NCBI RefSeq assembly: GCF_900114165.1
Contig: NZ_FOSB01000018.1
Coordinates: 1 to 38,198 of the forward strand
Source: Halobacillus dabanensis
GTDB lineage: Bacteria; Bacillota; Bacilli; Bacillales; Halobacillaceae
Direction of reading: 5' to 3'
DNA length: 38,198 bases
The notes under the pieces are model-generated. The model made no database searches. It saw nothing but the letters and a program-made list of their open reading frames with translations, and was not told where the DNA came from. The translations under genes were made by a program, and so were the position numbers. This document shows, piece after piece, positions 1 through 8,042 of the stretch. Numbering within the stretch: the stretch's first letter is position 1; each line of letters starts with the position of its first letter.

Positions 1-186
1 ACCAAAGAATTTAAAGAGATATACAAAGAACGTGCAGCACAAGAACGAAAGAATGGGGAAATGAAGAATTTCCATGGTTTAGATCGTGCCGAAGGGTATG
101 GTCTAAGAAGTGTGTCTTCACAAACCAAGTTAACGGCAATAGCGGTTAACTTGAAGAGGATAGCGAAGATAATATCCTCTACCTGA
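1..186 (+). CDS. IS1182-type transposase, C-terminal fragment cut by window edge
   Basis: Reading frame 1 is open from the first base to a TGA at 184-186 and gives about 61 residues. The residues ERKNGEMKN followed by FHGLDRAEGYG and a final QTKLTAIAVNLKRI stretch match the conserved C-terminal end of IS1182-type DDE transposases, where the last catalytic Glu lies in the ERKNGE-like segment. The N-terminus and the left end of the element lie outside the window, so I cannot tell whether the element is intact. The family call is from recognition of the motif, not from a search. A terminator-like hairpin follows directly. Confidence 0.75.
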   Translation, partial: TKEFKEIYKERAAQERKNGEMKNFHGLDRAEGYGLRSVSSQTKLTAIAVNLKRIAKIISST

Positions 187-198
187 GGCCACCAGCCT

Positions 199-237
199 CT
201 CCCAAGATCCATTTTTATGGACCTTGGGAGTTTTTTT
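199..237 (+). terminator. Rho-independent terminator after the transposase
   Basis: CTCCCAAGATCC (199-210) and GGACCTTGGGAG (219-230) form a 12-position stem with one mismatch and an 8-base loop, followed by seven T. It could also belong to the end of the insertion sequence. Confidence 0.75.
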
Positions 238-243
238 ATGGGC

Positions 244-735
244 TGAGCCGTATTCTCACAAAAAATACCGTACTTTTTCAGTGGTCTCGGAATAACTCGC
301 TTTCCGCGGGAGCGCGGTGAGCCTCCTCAGGCTACAGCCTTGCGGGGTCTCACCAAGCACTTTTTTCCCGCTGGAGTCTCAACATTCCCCTCCGCCCCTT
401 ACCTATATGTGTTTCTCGAAATCATCTTGCGTGTACCTGCCATATGTGACTGCAAGAATCAGGCTATACCGTCGAGGTTATAGCATTTCCGCACCCAAAT
501 TTCCTCTTCTGGGAAGATAGTTTCGAGCATCTATCTATCATATGGTGGGTGGGAAAACGGGGAGCCTCCTGCGGGAATGGATTGGCAGGCGAGACCCCGC
601 AGAGCTTTAGCTCGAGGAGGCTTGACGCCATCCCCGCGGAAAGCGAGACGTTTTCCAAACCACCATATTCGCACAAAAATATTCCGAAACTGAGTCTTAC
701 ACAACAGGGAGCTATTGTGATGGAGGGATTTTATA
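244..735. repeat. Composite GC-rich inverted-repeat element, copy A
   Basis: This gene-free stretch holds two GC-rich blocks in opposite orientation. Block A1 (about 295-398) runs from GCTTTCCGCGGG through GCCTCCTC and TGCGGGGTCTC to a CCCGCTGGAGTCTC-like end. Block A2 (about 544-655) is the reverse complement version, with GAGACCCCGCAGAG, CGAGGAGGC and CCCCGCGGAAAGCGAG. An AT-richer spacer with CTCGAAA and TTTCGAG motifs separates them. The same blocks occur at four other places in the window. No start-and-RBS-supported gene was found in it. The outer limits are approximate. Confidence 0.8.
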
Positions 736-831
736 TTGGTGATTAAAAGTTTAAATTTTCTTACAATTTACGTGTGACTAGAGTAAACTAAGGGTATGGG
801 ATTTATAGTAAGTATGAATGGAGGAGAGGAC

Positions 832-2292
832 GTGTTAACAAATTACCAAACAGGCATTTATTTTGATGAAATGATGAAAAAAGATGGTGCGCCCAAAAGC
901 CACTACCAATGGTTTTACCAGTTGGTGAATCAATTTACAGAGCGGGAGCTACTGAATAAACATGAAACAGCCCAACTGAATTTCCTGCGACAAGGAATCA
1001 CCTTCACCGTTTATAACCATACAGGGGGAACGGAACGAACGATGCCTTTCGACTTTGTTCCGATCATTATCCCCAGGGACGATTGGGAGAAAATTGAGGC
1101 AGGCATGAAACAACGGATGACAGCTCTCAATCTTTTTTTAGACGACATTTATCATGAGCAACGAATTGTAGAGGCAGGGATTATCCCTAAAGACTTGATC
1201 GAGAATAATCCGTACTATTATAGCAGACAAGTCAGCGGTTTGGATATACCACTGAAGAACCATATCTTTCTTGCAGGTGTCGATTTAATAAGAGATGAAA
1301 AAGGACAATATCGAGTGCTGGAAGATAACTTAAGAAATCCATCTGGTATGTCTTATGTATTTCAAAATCGTTATGTAATGAGACAAGTTTATCCTGAATT
1401 GTTCTTTCAGCATTCGATAGAAACGCTAGAACATCAACTCTCTGAACTCCATCAAGCGGTTACCAGTCATCTGCCAATGAATGCTAACCCAACCAAACCG
1501 CCGACAGCTGTCTTGTTAACGCCAGGCATCTACAATTCTGCTTATTACGATCATGTTTTTCTCGCTCAACAGATGGGGATTGAGCTTGTCGAAGGGAGAG
1601 ACTTGACCGTTAAAGATGATGTCGTTTATATGAAAACCATTCGTGGACTCAAACGAGTCGACATTATTTATAGAAGGATCGATGATGACTTTTTGGACCC
1701 AGAAGCTTTTCGTCCAGATTCAGCACTAGGTGTCTCAGGGTTACTTAGAGCATACCGGAAAGGAAATGTCTCCATACTTAACGGAATCGGTAATGGAGTC
1801 GCTGATGACAAAGCGATGTATGTGTATGTGCCTGATATGATCCGATTCTATTTGGATGAAGATCCCATTATTCCGAATGTGGAGACGTATTCCTTAAGTG
1901 ATCCCGAAAGACTTGAATATGTATTGGACCATATTGAGGAACTCGTAATCAAAAATGTCGGGGCCTCAGGAGGGTATGATATGTTAATTGGACCTCAATC
2001 AGAAGAAAGTGAGAGAGAGGAATTCAAGAGGAAAATTATCGAAAAGCCGCACCAGTATATTGCGCAGCCGACTATTAAATTGTCACGGGCGCCAGCTTAC
2101 CAGGAGGGTCGTTTTTATCCATGTCATGTCGATTTACGGGTGTTTGTCATGCAAGGGAAAACAACGAATGTGCTTCCAGGTGGGCTCTCGCGAGTTGCCC
2201 TTAAAGAAGGATCATTAGTCGTGAACTCTTCGCAAGGTGGAGGCGGGAAAGATACATGGATTTTGGCGGAAAGTGGTGAGCAACATGCTTAG
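832..2292 (+). CDS. Circularly permuted ATP-grasp protein (DUF404/DUF407, COG2308 type)
   Basis: A 486-residue protein of the circularly permuted type 2 ATP-grasp family. Such enzymes are predicted to activate a carboxylate with ATP and join it to an amine; no substrate is established. Visible family segments are RVLEDNLRNPSGMSYVF around residues 165-180, NVGASGGYDMLIGP around residue 380 and HVDLRVFV around residue 430. I chose the GTG at 832 because GGAGGAGAGG (820-829) sits at the right distance before it. The in-frame ATG at 796 has only an AAGGG one base upstream. The stop overlaps the next gene's start by 8 bases, so the two are translationally coupled. It is first in an operon with alpha-E and transglutaminase-like genes, the usual partners of this family. 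Confidence 0.9.
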   Translation: MLTNYQTGIYFDEMMKKDGAPKSHYQWFYQLVNQFTERELLNKHETAQLNFLRQGITFTVYNHTGGTERTMPFDFVPIIIPRDDWEKIEAGMKQRMTALNLFLDDIYHEQRIVEAGIIPKDLIENNPYYYSRQVSGLDIPLKNHIFLAGVDLIRDEKGQYRVLEDNLRNPSGMSYVFQNRYVMRQVYPELFFQHSIETLEHQLSELHQAVTSHLPMNANPTKPPTAVLLTPGIYNSAYYDHVFLAQQMGIELVEGRDLTVKDDVVYMKTIRGLKRVDIIYRRIDDDFLDPEAFRPDSALGVSGLLRAYRKGNVSILNGIGNGVADDKAMYVYVPDMIRFYLDEDPIIPNVETYSLSDPERLEYVLDHIEELVIKNVGASGGYDMLIGPQSEESEREEFKRKIIEKPHQYIAQPTIKLSRAPAYQEGRFYPCHVDLRVFVMQGKTTNVLPGGLSRVALKEGSLVVNSSQGGGGKDTWILAESGEQHA

Positions 2293-3247
2293 TCGTGTAG
2301 CGGATTCTCTTTATTGGATGTCTCGAAACATAGAGAGGGCCGAAAATAATGCAAGGGTGCTAAGTGTCCAACTTATTCACATGTTGGAGGCTTCGAATCA
2401 AGAAACCGTAGACCGAGACTGGGAAGAAATTTTGGAGATTTGTGCTTCCGCTAAGGATTATTACGGGCTTTATGAACGTTTAGATCGTGATACCCTCATC
2501 CAGTATCTCACTATCAGTCCATTCAATCTTAATTCTTTAATGAATGGCATGAACTATGCTCGAGAAAATGCCCGCTCGACAAGGGATATCCTTCCTGAAG
2601 AATTGTGGGAAGTATTGAATGAATTCCATTTGGATCAAAAAGATTGGCAGGAACTTCCGAGCACCAGGCAACACACTCAAGACTATTTGAAAAAGGTGAT
2701 CAAAACTTCGATGACTTCACAGGGTGTCATTGAATCAAGCATGAGCAGGGGAACCCCTTACACATTCATCAAAATTGGCAAGTGGCTGGAGCGCGCAGAA
2801 AAAACAGCTCGAATTTTGAATGTCACTTGCGAGAAAAACAGGAAAGAGACGAATGTTGCGACAGATCATTATTACTATTGGTTGACTGCACTTCAATTTT
2901 TGAATGGTTATGATGCCTATATTAAAGAACATCCGCCAACGATGGATTCAAAACATGTGCTCAGCTTTCTCATTAAAGAAGAGACCTTCCCTAGATCCAT
3001 TTGTTATTGTATGGACCATGTCCTGGAAGCTGCCTCCAAGCTTGAGGGTGGGAAAGTATCCCATTATTCTGAAGACCTATTTCAACTGCTGGAACTGATC
3101 CAGGAAGAAATATCCCAAACAGATATCAACGAAATGGATATGAATCAGCTAATGTCTTTCCTTGATCATTTCCAGAATCGGTGTTCGACACTCAGCCGCA
3201 TGTTCTCTGAAACTTATTACCTAATAGAGCCAGTCCATGCCAAATAG
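2285..3247 (+). CDS. Alpha-E domain protein (DUF403, COG2307 type)
   Basis: A 320-residue, mostly helical protein that begins MLSRVADSLYWMSRNIERAE, the hallmark N-terminus of the alpha-E family. The family has no established biochemical activity and is almost always encoded next to a circularly permuted ATP-grasp protein and a transglutaminase-like protein. I chose the ATG at 2285 because it gives the canonical N-terminus and has GGTGAG just upstream. An in-frame upstream extension inside the ATP-grasp gene is unlikely. The 8-base overlap with the preceding gene and the 32-base gap to the next one support a three-gene transcript. No membrane segment or signal peptide is seen. Confidence 0.9.
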   Translation: MLSRVADSLYWMSRNIERAENNARVLSVQLIHMLEASNQETVDRDWEEILEICASAKDYYGLYERLDRDTLIQYLTISPFNLNSLMNGMNYARENARSTRDILPEELWEVLNEFHLDQKDWQELPSTRQHTQDYLKKVIKTSMTSQGVIESSMSRGTPYTFIKIGKWLERAEKTARILNVTCEKNRKETNVATDHYYYWLTALQFLNGYDAYIKEHPPTMDSKHVLSFLIKEETFPRSICYCMDHVLEAASKLEGGKVSHYSEDLFQLLELIQEEISQTDINEMDMNQLMSFLDHFQNRCSTLSRMFSETYYLIEPVHAK

Positions 3248-3279
3248 AAAGACGCAAAGATACACAGGAGGAATAGGTA

Positions 3280-4131
3280 GTGAAATATCATATCCAACAT
3301 ACCAACACTTTTTATTACGATAATTACGTTGATCAGAGCATGAATCATATTCGACTAAAACCACGTACTGATGAATGCCAACGATTATTGGCATATCGGA
3401 CAGAAATCACACCCGGTTCTATGACGAAGGAACATATTGATCTGTGGGGAAATCATGTGGAGACATTTTTCATTCCTGAAAAGCATCAACATCTCACATT
3501 GAAGACCATTTCAACGGTCAGTATCCAAAAAAGCCCATTAATCCGCATGTTAGAGTGTTCGGACGAAATGAGGTCCATTTTCCATTCAGAGCTTTTCCGA
3601 CATCATTATCTTGCGTACTTGAATGAGACACCCTACACCTTTTTATATAAAGAACAAATACAGGAAATTATGAATGAAGTCGGTGATGCTAATGATCCTA
3701 TCCGTTTTTCATTGAGGTTGATGGAATATATTAACCGGTCCATCCGCTATGATACAACGGTAACGCAGGTGAACACTAAAGCATGTGAATCATGGCCGCT
3801 TCATGCTGGTGTTTGCCAGGATTATGCTCATATTATGATAAGTGTCCTGAGATCCCAGGGGATCCCTTCCAGATATGTTAGTGGTTATTTATATGTTGGC
3901 GAAGATTCAGCACTTATCGGAGATGCGGCGACACATGCCTGGGTAGAAGTAATGGCTCCAGGTATCGGTTGGATTGGGCTCGATCCTACCAATAATGTGG
4001 AGGCCCTAGAACAGCATATAAGAATTGCCACTGGCAGGGATTATGCAGATGTCAGTCCTCTTCAAGGTGTTTACCGCGGTGGCGGCCAGAACCTTGATGT
4101 GAAAGTCAGTGTGGCTTTATTGGATCAATAA
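3280..4131 (+). CDS. Transglutaminase-like cysteine protease-fold protein
   Basis: A 283-residue protein with an N-terminal beta-rich region (about 1-85) typical of bacterial transglutaminase-like proteins of this cluster, and a C-terminal transglutaminase core. The catalytic triad is visible: Cys179 in HAGVCQDYAH, His219 in THAWVEV and Asp235 in GLDPTNN. No signal peptide is seen, so it is probably cytoplasmic. The start is a GTG at 3280 preceded by AGGAGGAATAGG. It closes the operon and is followed by a strong terminator. In this cluster it may cleave or transfer peptides joined by the ATP-grasp partner; that role is inference. Confidence 0.9.
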   Translation: MKYHIQHTNTFYYDNYVDQSMNHIRLKPRTDECQRLLAYRTEITPGSMTKEHIDLWGNHVETFFIPEKHQHLTLKTISTVSIQKSPLIRMLECSDEMRSIFHSELFRHHYLAYLNETPYTFLYKEQIQEIMNEVGDANDPIRFSLRLMEYINRSIRYDTTVTQVNTKACESWPLHAGVCQDYAHIMISVLRSQGIPSRYVSGYLYVGEDSALIGDAATHAWVEVMAPGIGWIGLDPTNNVEALEQHIRIATGRDYADVSPLQGVYRGGGQNLDVKVSVALLDQ

Positions 4132-4156
4132 CGAGCAGATCAAGTTAAGAACACCT

Positions 4157-4190
4157 AAAAAATCCCTCTCCAAAATGGAGAGGGATTTTC
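4157..4190. terminator. Bidirectional terminator between the transglutaminase gene and brnQ
   Basis: TCCCTCTCC and GGAGAGGGA form a perfect 9-bp stem around a short AAAAT loop. Runs of A and T flank it, so it can serve both convergent genes. Confidence 0.85.
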
Positions 4191-4197
4191 ATAGGTG

Positions 4198-5514
4198 CTA
4201 ATTTTGATAACTTTCTTTAGGTGGGAACTCTCCTTTTAAATATTGGAAGAGAAAACCGATCAATCCGCCAATCAGGGCAGGGAAGACCCAGCTTAGATTC
4301 AACTCAAATAAAGGAAGTTGGCTGATCAAAGGTTCTATAGCACTTACGTCCGCACCGAAAGCGACAAGGCCATCATAAATCCCGATGACGGATGTAAATA
4401 GAATCGCCCCTCTATATACGTATGTGGAATGACGGAATAGACGACTCATGAACGTTAACGCCACTAAAACAATCGTAATTGGATAAACGAAAACAAGCAC
4501 GGGTACAGAATAAGCAATAATCTGGTTCAATCCTATGTTAGATATTCCAAAACTGATCAACGATACGATAATAATCACATGTTGATAGGAAAGTCCTGGT
4601 ACTCGTTTAGAAAAGAATTGGCCACAAGCAACAGTCAAGCCGATGCACGTGGTCAAACAGGCCAGCCCGACAATCAATCCTAGTAATATCGTACCGACAT
4701 CTCCATAAAGGATTTGAGCTGCACCGGCCAAAATAGCGCTGCCGTTATCATAGGAGCCTTCTGTCGCCATCTTAGCACCAATCCATCCTATGGAAACATA
4801 TACACTCGTTAAACCGACAGCTGTAACCAATCCTGCTTTTAGCGTGAGGGATGTTATCTGCTTGGGATCTGTGACCCCGCGATCGCGGAATGAAGCTACA
4901 ACAATGATTCCAAAGGCTAAGGAAGCAATAGCATCCATGGTTAAATAGCCTTCAATGAAACCGGTAAAGAATGGTTGTGCCTGGTATTTTTCACCCGCTG
5001 GTTGTATGGGACCATCCAGGATAAAGAAACTGCCGATAACTAAAGCGAGAATTGCTATAAAAAGAACAGGTGTCAGGATTTGGCCGACACGGTCAACTAG
5101 TTTTGAAGGATTTCGGCTGACCCAATAAACGAATAAAAAGAATAAGACCGTAAAAATGAAGAGGGCCATTGATTTTCCGTTTGTAAAAGGGGCGATTCCT
5201 GTTTCGAAGGCTACGTTCGCCGCACGTGGTATTGCGAAAAATGGACCGATGACTAAATAGACCATAGCGGTGAATAATAGACCGAACATCGGATGAACTC
5301 GTCCGGCTAATTGAACCGCACCATTTCTTACAAGAGATATAGCAGCCACAGTTATGATCGGCAACCCTACTCCAGTAATAACGAAGCCGATGATTGCAGG
5401 TATATAAGAAGTTCCTGATTCAATGCCTAAGGAAACAGGATAAATTAAATTTCCAGCACCAAAGAACAAAGCGAATAACGTAAATCCGACAAAAATGGTG
5501 TCTTTTGCTTTCAT
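4198..5514 (-). CDS. brnQ: Branched-chain amino acid:cation symporter BrnQ
   Basis: A 438-residue polytopic membrane protein of the LIVCS family, which imports leucine, isoleucine and valine with Na+ or H+. The N-terminus KDTIFVGFTLFALFFGAGNL and the GNLIYPVSLG segment are diagnostic, and about 12 hydrophobic segments span the protein. The length is normal for the family. The start ATG at 5514 is preceded on the minus strand by GAGGAGGAG. A sigma-A promoter lies about 130 bases upstream, leaving a leader of roughly 120 bases with hairpins. It is monocistronic and converges with the transglutaminase operon. Confidence 0.95.
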   Translation of the reverse strand: MKAKDTIFVGFTLFALFFGAGNLIYPVSLGIESGTSYIPAIIGFVITGVGLPIITVAAISLVRNGAVQLAGRVHPMFGLLFTAMVYLVIGPFFAIPRAANVAFETGIAPFTNGKSMALFIFTVLFFLFVYWVSRNPSKLVDRVGQILTPVLFIAILALVIGSFFILDGPIQPAGEKYQAQPFFTGFIEGYLTMDAIASLAFGIIVVASFRDRGVTDPKQITSLTLKAGLVTAVGLTSVYVSIGWIGAKMATEGSYDNGSAILAGAAQILYGDVGTILLGLIVGLACLTTCIGLTVACGQFFSKRVPGLSYQHVIIIVSLISFGISNIGLNQIIAYSVPVLVFVYPITIVLVALTFMSRLFRHSTYVYRGAILFTSVIGIYDGLVAFGADVSAIEPLISQLPLFELNLSWVFPALIGGLIGFLFQYLKGEFPPKESYQN

Positions 5515-5552
5515 ATCTCGCTCCTCCTCATAGATGTCTATTTATTTTGCGT

Positions 5553-5625
5553 AAAAAAAGCGCTCTTATCCAGAAGGCGAGCGGCAATGTAGTGGGGGTT
5601 CATAAATTCATGATATAATGAATTT
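5553..5625 (-). promoter_or_regulatory. brnQ leader with two hairpins, possible attenuator
   Basis: On the minus strand the leader first forms a perfect 8-bp hairpin (AAATTCAT with ATGAATTT, 5604-5625). A weaker 5-bp stem follows (CGCTC/GAGCG, 5561-5583), running into a C plus seven T (5553-5560), which resembles a terminator before the coding region. I see no T-box motif and recognise no riboswitch class. Control by attenuation is inference, and the second stem is short. Confidence 0.35.
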
Positions 5626-5643
5626 TCTTTTGGCACGACCGTA

Positions 5644-5672
5644 ATACTATCAATGTCATACCTTTCTGTCAA
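5644..5672 (-). promoter_or_regulatory. Sigma-A promoter of brnQ
   Basis: On the minus strand, TTGACA (5667-5672) and TAGTAT (5644-5649) are separated by exactly 17 bases. Transcription would start near 5637. Confidence 0.8.
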
Positions 5673-5675
5673 TTA

Positions 5676-5690
5676 TTTTTTTAGAAAATT
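5676..5690. promoter_or_regulatory. Weak CodY-like box upstream of brnQ
   Basis: TTTTTTTAGAAAATT matches the CodY consensus AATTTTCWGAAAATT at 12 of 15 positions and lies just upstream of the brnQ -35 box. BrnQ genes are common CodY targets in Firmicutes, but A/T-rich DNA gives such matches by chance. Confidence 0.25.
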
Positions 5691-5846
5691 TAAAAAGGTT
5701 ATGATTACCAGTATGAATAATACTTTATTAATGGATATGCATTTATAAAGACAAGTTAGTTTACAGAAGGGGGAACGGGATATAAAATATTGTCTATATC
5801 AATTTGTGCCCGTACATATACCATATGAATACAAGGGGAATACCCA

Positions 5847-7703
5847 ATGATTGATTCCCTACTATTACAACTGATGTTGATCGGTTTTCTCGGTGTCGGC
5901 TCCCAATGGGTGGCATGGAGGTTCAGACTTCCGGCGATTGTAGTCATGTCGATAGCTGGTCTTTTAGCAGGTCCTGTACTGGGAGTGATGAATCCGGAAC
6001 AAGACTTCGGTGATTTATACAAACCTATAATCTCTTTAGCAGTAGCTGTTATCCTTTTTGAGGGCAGCTTGAATTTAGACTTCAAAGAAGTTAAGGGACT
6101 GGGACGACCTGTATTCCGTATCGTTACTTTCGGAGCATTTCTAAGTTGGATTTTAGGCTCTTTGGCCGCTCATTATGTAGCCGGATTATCGTGGGCTGTT
6201 GCATTTACTATCGGCGGACTGTTTATCGTTACAGGTCCTACTGTCATTTTACCGCTATTGAGACAGGCGAAGCTAAAGCCCCGTCCAGCTAAGATTCTGA
6301 AGTGGGAAGGCATTATTGTTGACCCGATTGGGGCGCTATTAGCTGTATTCGCTTTTGAAATTATAGTTTTCTTAACAGATAATGATCCGTCTGCTCTAAT
6401 GTTATTCTTCGCGGCGTCCGCATTTGCCGTTTTCCTGGGATGGGTCTGCGGTAAAGGTGTAGGCTGGATGTTTGAAACAGGGTATATCCCTGAATTTTTG
6501 AAGTCTCCTGCCGTGTTTGCAGTAGTTATCGCGTGCTTTACCATAGCTGATGAAATTATGCACGAGACAGGGTTGCTTTCTGTTACTGCAATGGGGATGA
6601 CGCTTGCTAATATGCACATCTCTTCGATTGCGGATATGAGGCACTTCAAAGAAAATATATCATTATTATTGATTTCTACCATTTTTGTCATGTTAACAGC
6701 ATCTTTGACGGTTGAAACACTTCTTGAAATCTTTAACTTACAGATCATAGGTTTTGTTGCATTGATGCTATTCATTGTCCGTCCATTATCTATATTCCTC
6801 TCCACAGTAGGTACGGACTTATCGAAATCAGAAAAACTTTTGGTGGGATGGATTGCTCCACGAGGGATTGTTGCCCTAACCGTTGCGAGCTATTTTGCTA
6901 GTGTACTGTTGGAAGAGGGATTCGAGGATGCGTCGATTTTAATTTCCTTGACCTTTGCGCTCGTCTTCACAACAGTTGTCGCTCATGGTTTTTCCATTGG
7001 ATGGCTTGCTCGTAAATTGCGTTTATCAATGGAAGGACCACCAGGTGTCCTTATTGTTGGTGGAAGTGCTTTTACTACAGGGTTGGCCAAAACATTAGAA
7101 GAGCTGAAAATCCCTGTCCTTATTACAGACTCTTCATGGGAGAGGCTGTCCCGAGCTCGCTCACGAGGAATGAAGTCCTATCATGGCGAAATATTATCTG
7201 AACAAACGGAATATTATTTGGATATGACTCCTTATGAATATTTGGTTGCTGCAACAGAGTTGGATTCCTATAATGCGCTCGTTTGTACGACGTTCGTTCC
7301 GGAGTATGGGCGAAATAACTCCTTTCAGCTCAGCTTGAGCAATAAAGAGGGAGATAACTTGGAAGACTTGGTCCATACCATCGGAGGGAGAGTACTTTTC
7401 CAGGAAGGGGCATCATGGGAAGAACTGAATGCACGGGTGGAAAATGGATATGTGTTCCGTAAAACGACAATTACGGATCAATACCCCTATGAAGATTATG
7501 TGGAGAACATGGATGAGCACGCTTTGATGTTATTTGTCAAACGCTCTACCGGCAAAGTGGACTTCTTTACACCAAACATGGAATATAAAGCAGAAAATGG
7601 CGATGTGATTGTTTCGCTGATGCCTCCTAGTAAGGAATTTGAGAAAATTCAGGAGAAGCTGGAAGGGCAAAGGAAAGGTAAAGAAAACAATAAGACAAAA
7701 TAA
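5847..7703 (+). CDS. CPA1/NhaP-type cation:proton antiporter with C-terminal nucleotide-binding-like domain
   Basis: A 618-residue protein. Residues 1 to about 390 form a Na+/H+ exchanger domain with around 12 membrane segments, including the VTGPTVILPLLRQAK and WIAPRGIVALTVAS segments typical of NhaP-like antiporters. From about residue 400 a Rossmann-like RCK/TrkA-N region begins (GVLIVGGSAFTTGLAKTL), followed by a soluble tail to a Lys-rich end. The glycine motif is not the canonical GxGxxG, so nucleotide binding is uncertain. It probably exports Na+ or exchanges K+ for protons, useful in saline or alkaline habitats. The ATG at 5847 is preceded by AAGGGG. It stands alone with a perfect terminator behind it. 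Confidence 0.9.
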   Translation: MIDSLLLQLMLIGFLGVGSQWVAWRFRLPAIVVMSIAGLLAGPVLGVMNPEQDFGDLYKPIISLAVAVILFEGSLNLDFKEVKGLGRPVFRIVTFGAFLSWILGSLAAHYVAGLSWAVAFTIGGLFIVTGPTVILPLLRQAKLKPRPAKILKWEGIIVDPIGALLAVFAFEIIVFLTDNDPSALMLFFAASAFAVFLGWVCGKGVGWMFETGYIPEFLKSPAVFAVVIACFTIADEIMHETGLLSVTAMGMTLANMHISSIADMRHFKENISLLLISTIFVMLTASLTVETLLEIFNLQIIGFVALMLFIVRPLSIFLSTVGTDLSKSEKLLVGWIAPRGIVALTVASYFASVLLEEGFEDASILISLTFALVFTTVVAHGFSIGWLARKLRLSMEGPPGVLIVGGSAFTTGLAKTLEELKIPVLITDSSWERLSRARSRGMKSYHGEILSEQTEYYLDMTPYEYLVAATELDSYNALVCTTFVPEYGRNNSFQLSLSNKEGDNLEDLVHTIGGRVLFQEGASWEELNARVENGYVFRKTTITDQYPYEDYVENMDEHALMLFVKRSTGKVDFFTPNMEYKAENGDVIVSLMPPSKEFEKIQEKLEGQRKGKENNKTK

Positions 7704-7737
7704 AAATGACGGAGGTGATATCACCTCCGTCATTTTT
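7702..7737. terminator. Perfect bidirectional terminator
   Basis: A perfect palindrome with arms AAAAATGACGGAGGTGAT and its complement, 18 bases per arm, centred at 7719/7720. It serves the antiporter gene (plus) and the small minus-strand gene that ends at 7736. Confidence 0.9.
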
Positions 7738-7918
7738 ATTTTTCAGCTTTTGCAAGTTGCTGATTTAGCTCTTTAAGCTCTTTCTCCATACGAGCAAGCT
7801 GTTCTTCAGCATTTTGAATATTGCCACCAGCAGCTTCTAGTTTATCCAAATCTCCTTGAATGCGAATATAATCGGATTTCAGGAATGCGATTTGGTCTTG
7901 AATCTCTTTTTTTGTCAT
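7736..7918 (-). CDS. SE1832-type small coiled-coil protein
   Basis: A 60-residue protein without cysteines or membrane segments. It is almost wholly heptad-like, with LKSDYIRIQGDLDKLEAAGG in the middle, which I recognise as the conserved core of the small Bacillales family named after S. epidermidis SE1832. Its function is unknown. AGGAAGG lies at the right distance before the ATG at 7918. The stop lies inside the shared terminator. Confidence 0.75.
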   Translation of the reverse strand: MTKKEIQDQIAFLKSDYIRIQGDLDKLEAAGGNIQNAEEQLARMEKELKELNQQLAKAEK

Positions 7919-8042
7919 TAAAGACCTTCCTTTCTTGTGTTGTTCTTCTTTCCGTAAGAAAGTATAATAATAGGAAATTTAACTATATTCAGAATATTAA
8001 CAAAAAAAATGTTTCAAGCAGAAAGAAAAGGGGTATGTAGTT

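Noticed and set aside
549-746. Open frames inside the repeat elements, here and at 12087-12414, 26250-26552 and 28710-28991
   Set aside because: They lie within GC-rich inverted repeats, lack ribosome binding sites, differ in frame from copy to copy, and resemble no protein.
5515-5640. T-box riboswitch in the brnQ leader
   Set aside because: No T-box sequence or specifier-loop arrangement was seen; the leader is also too short for a normal T-box.
6173-6805. A 210-codon open frame antisense to the antiporter gene
   Set aside because: It is the mirror of a long membrane-protein gene with strong family motifs; no binding site and no recognisable product.
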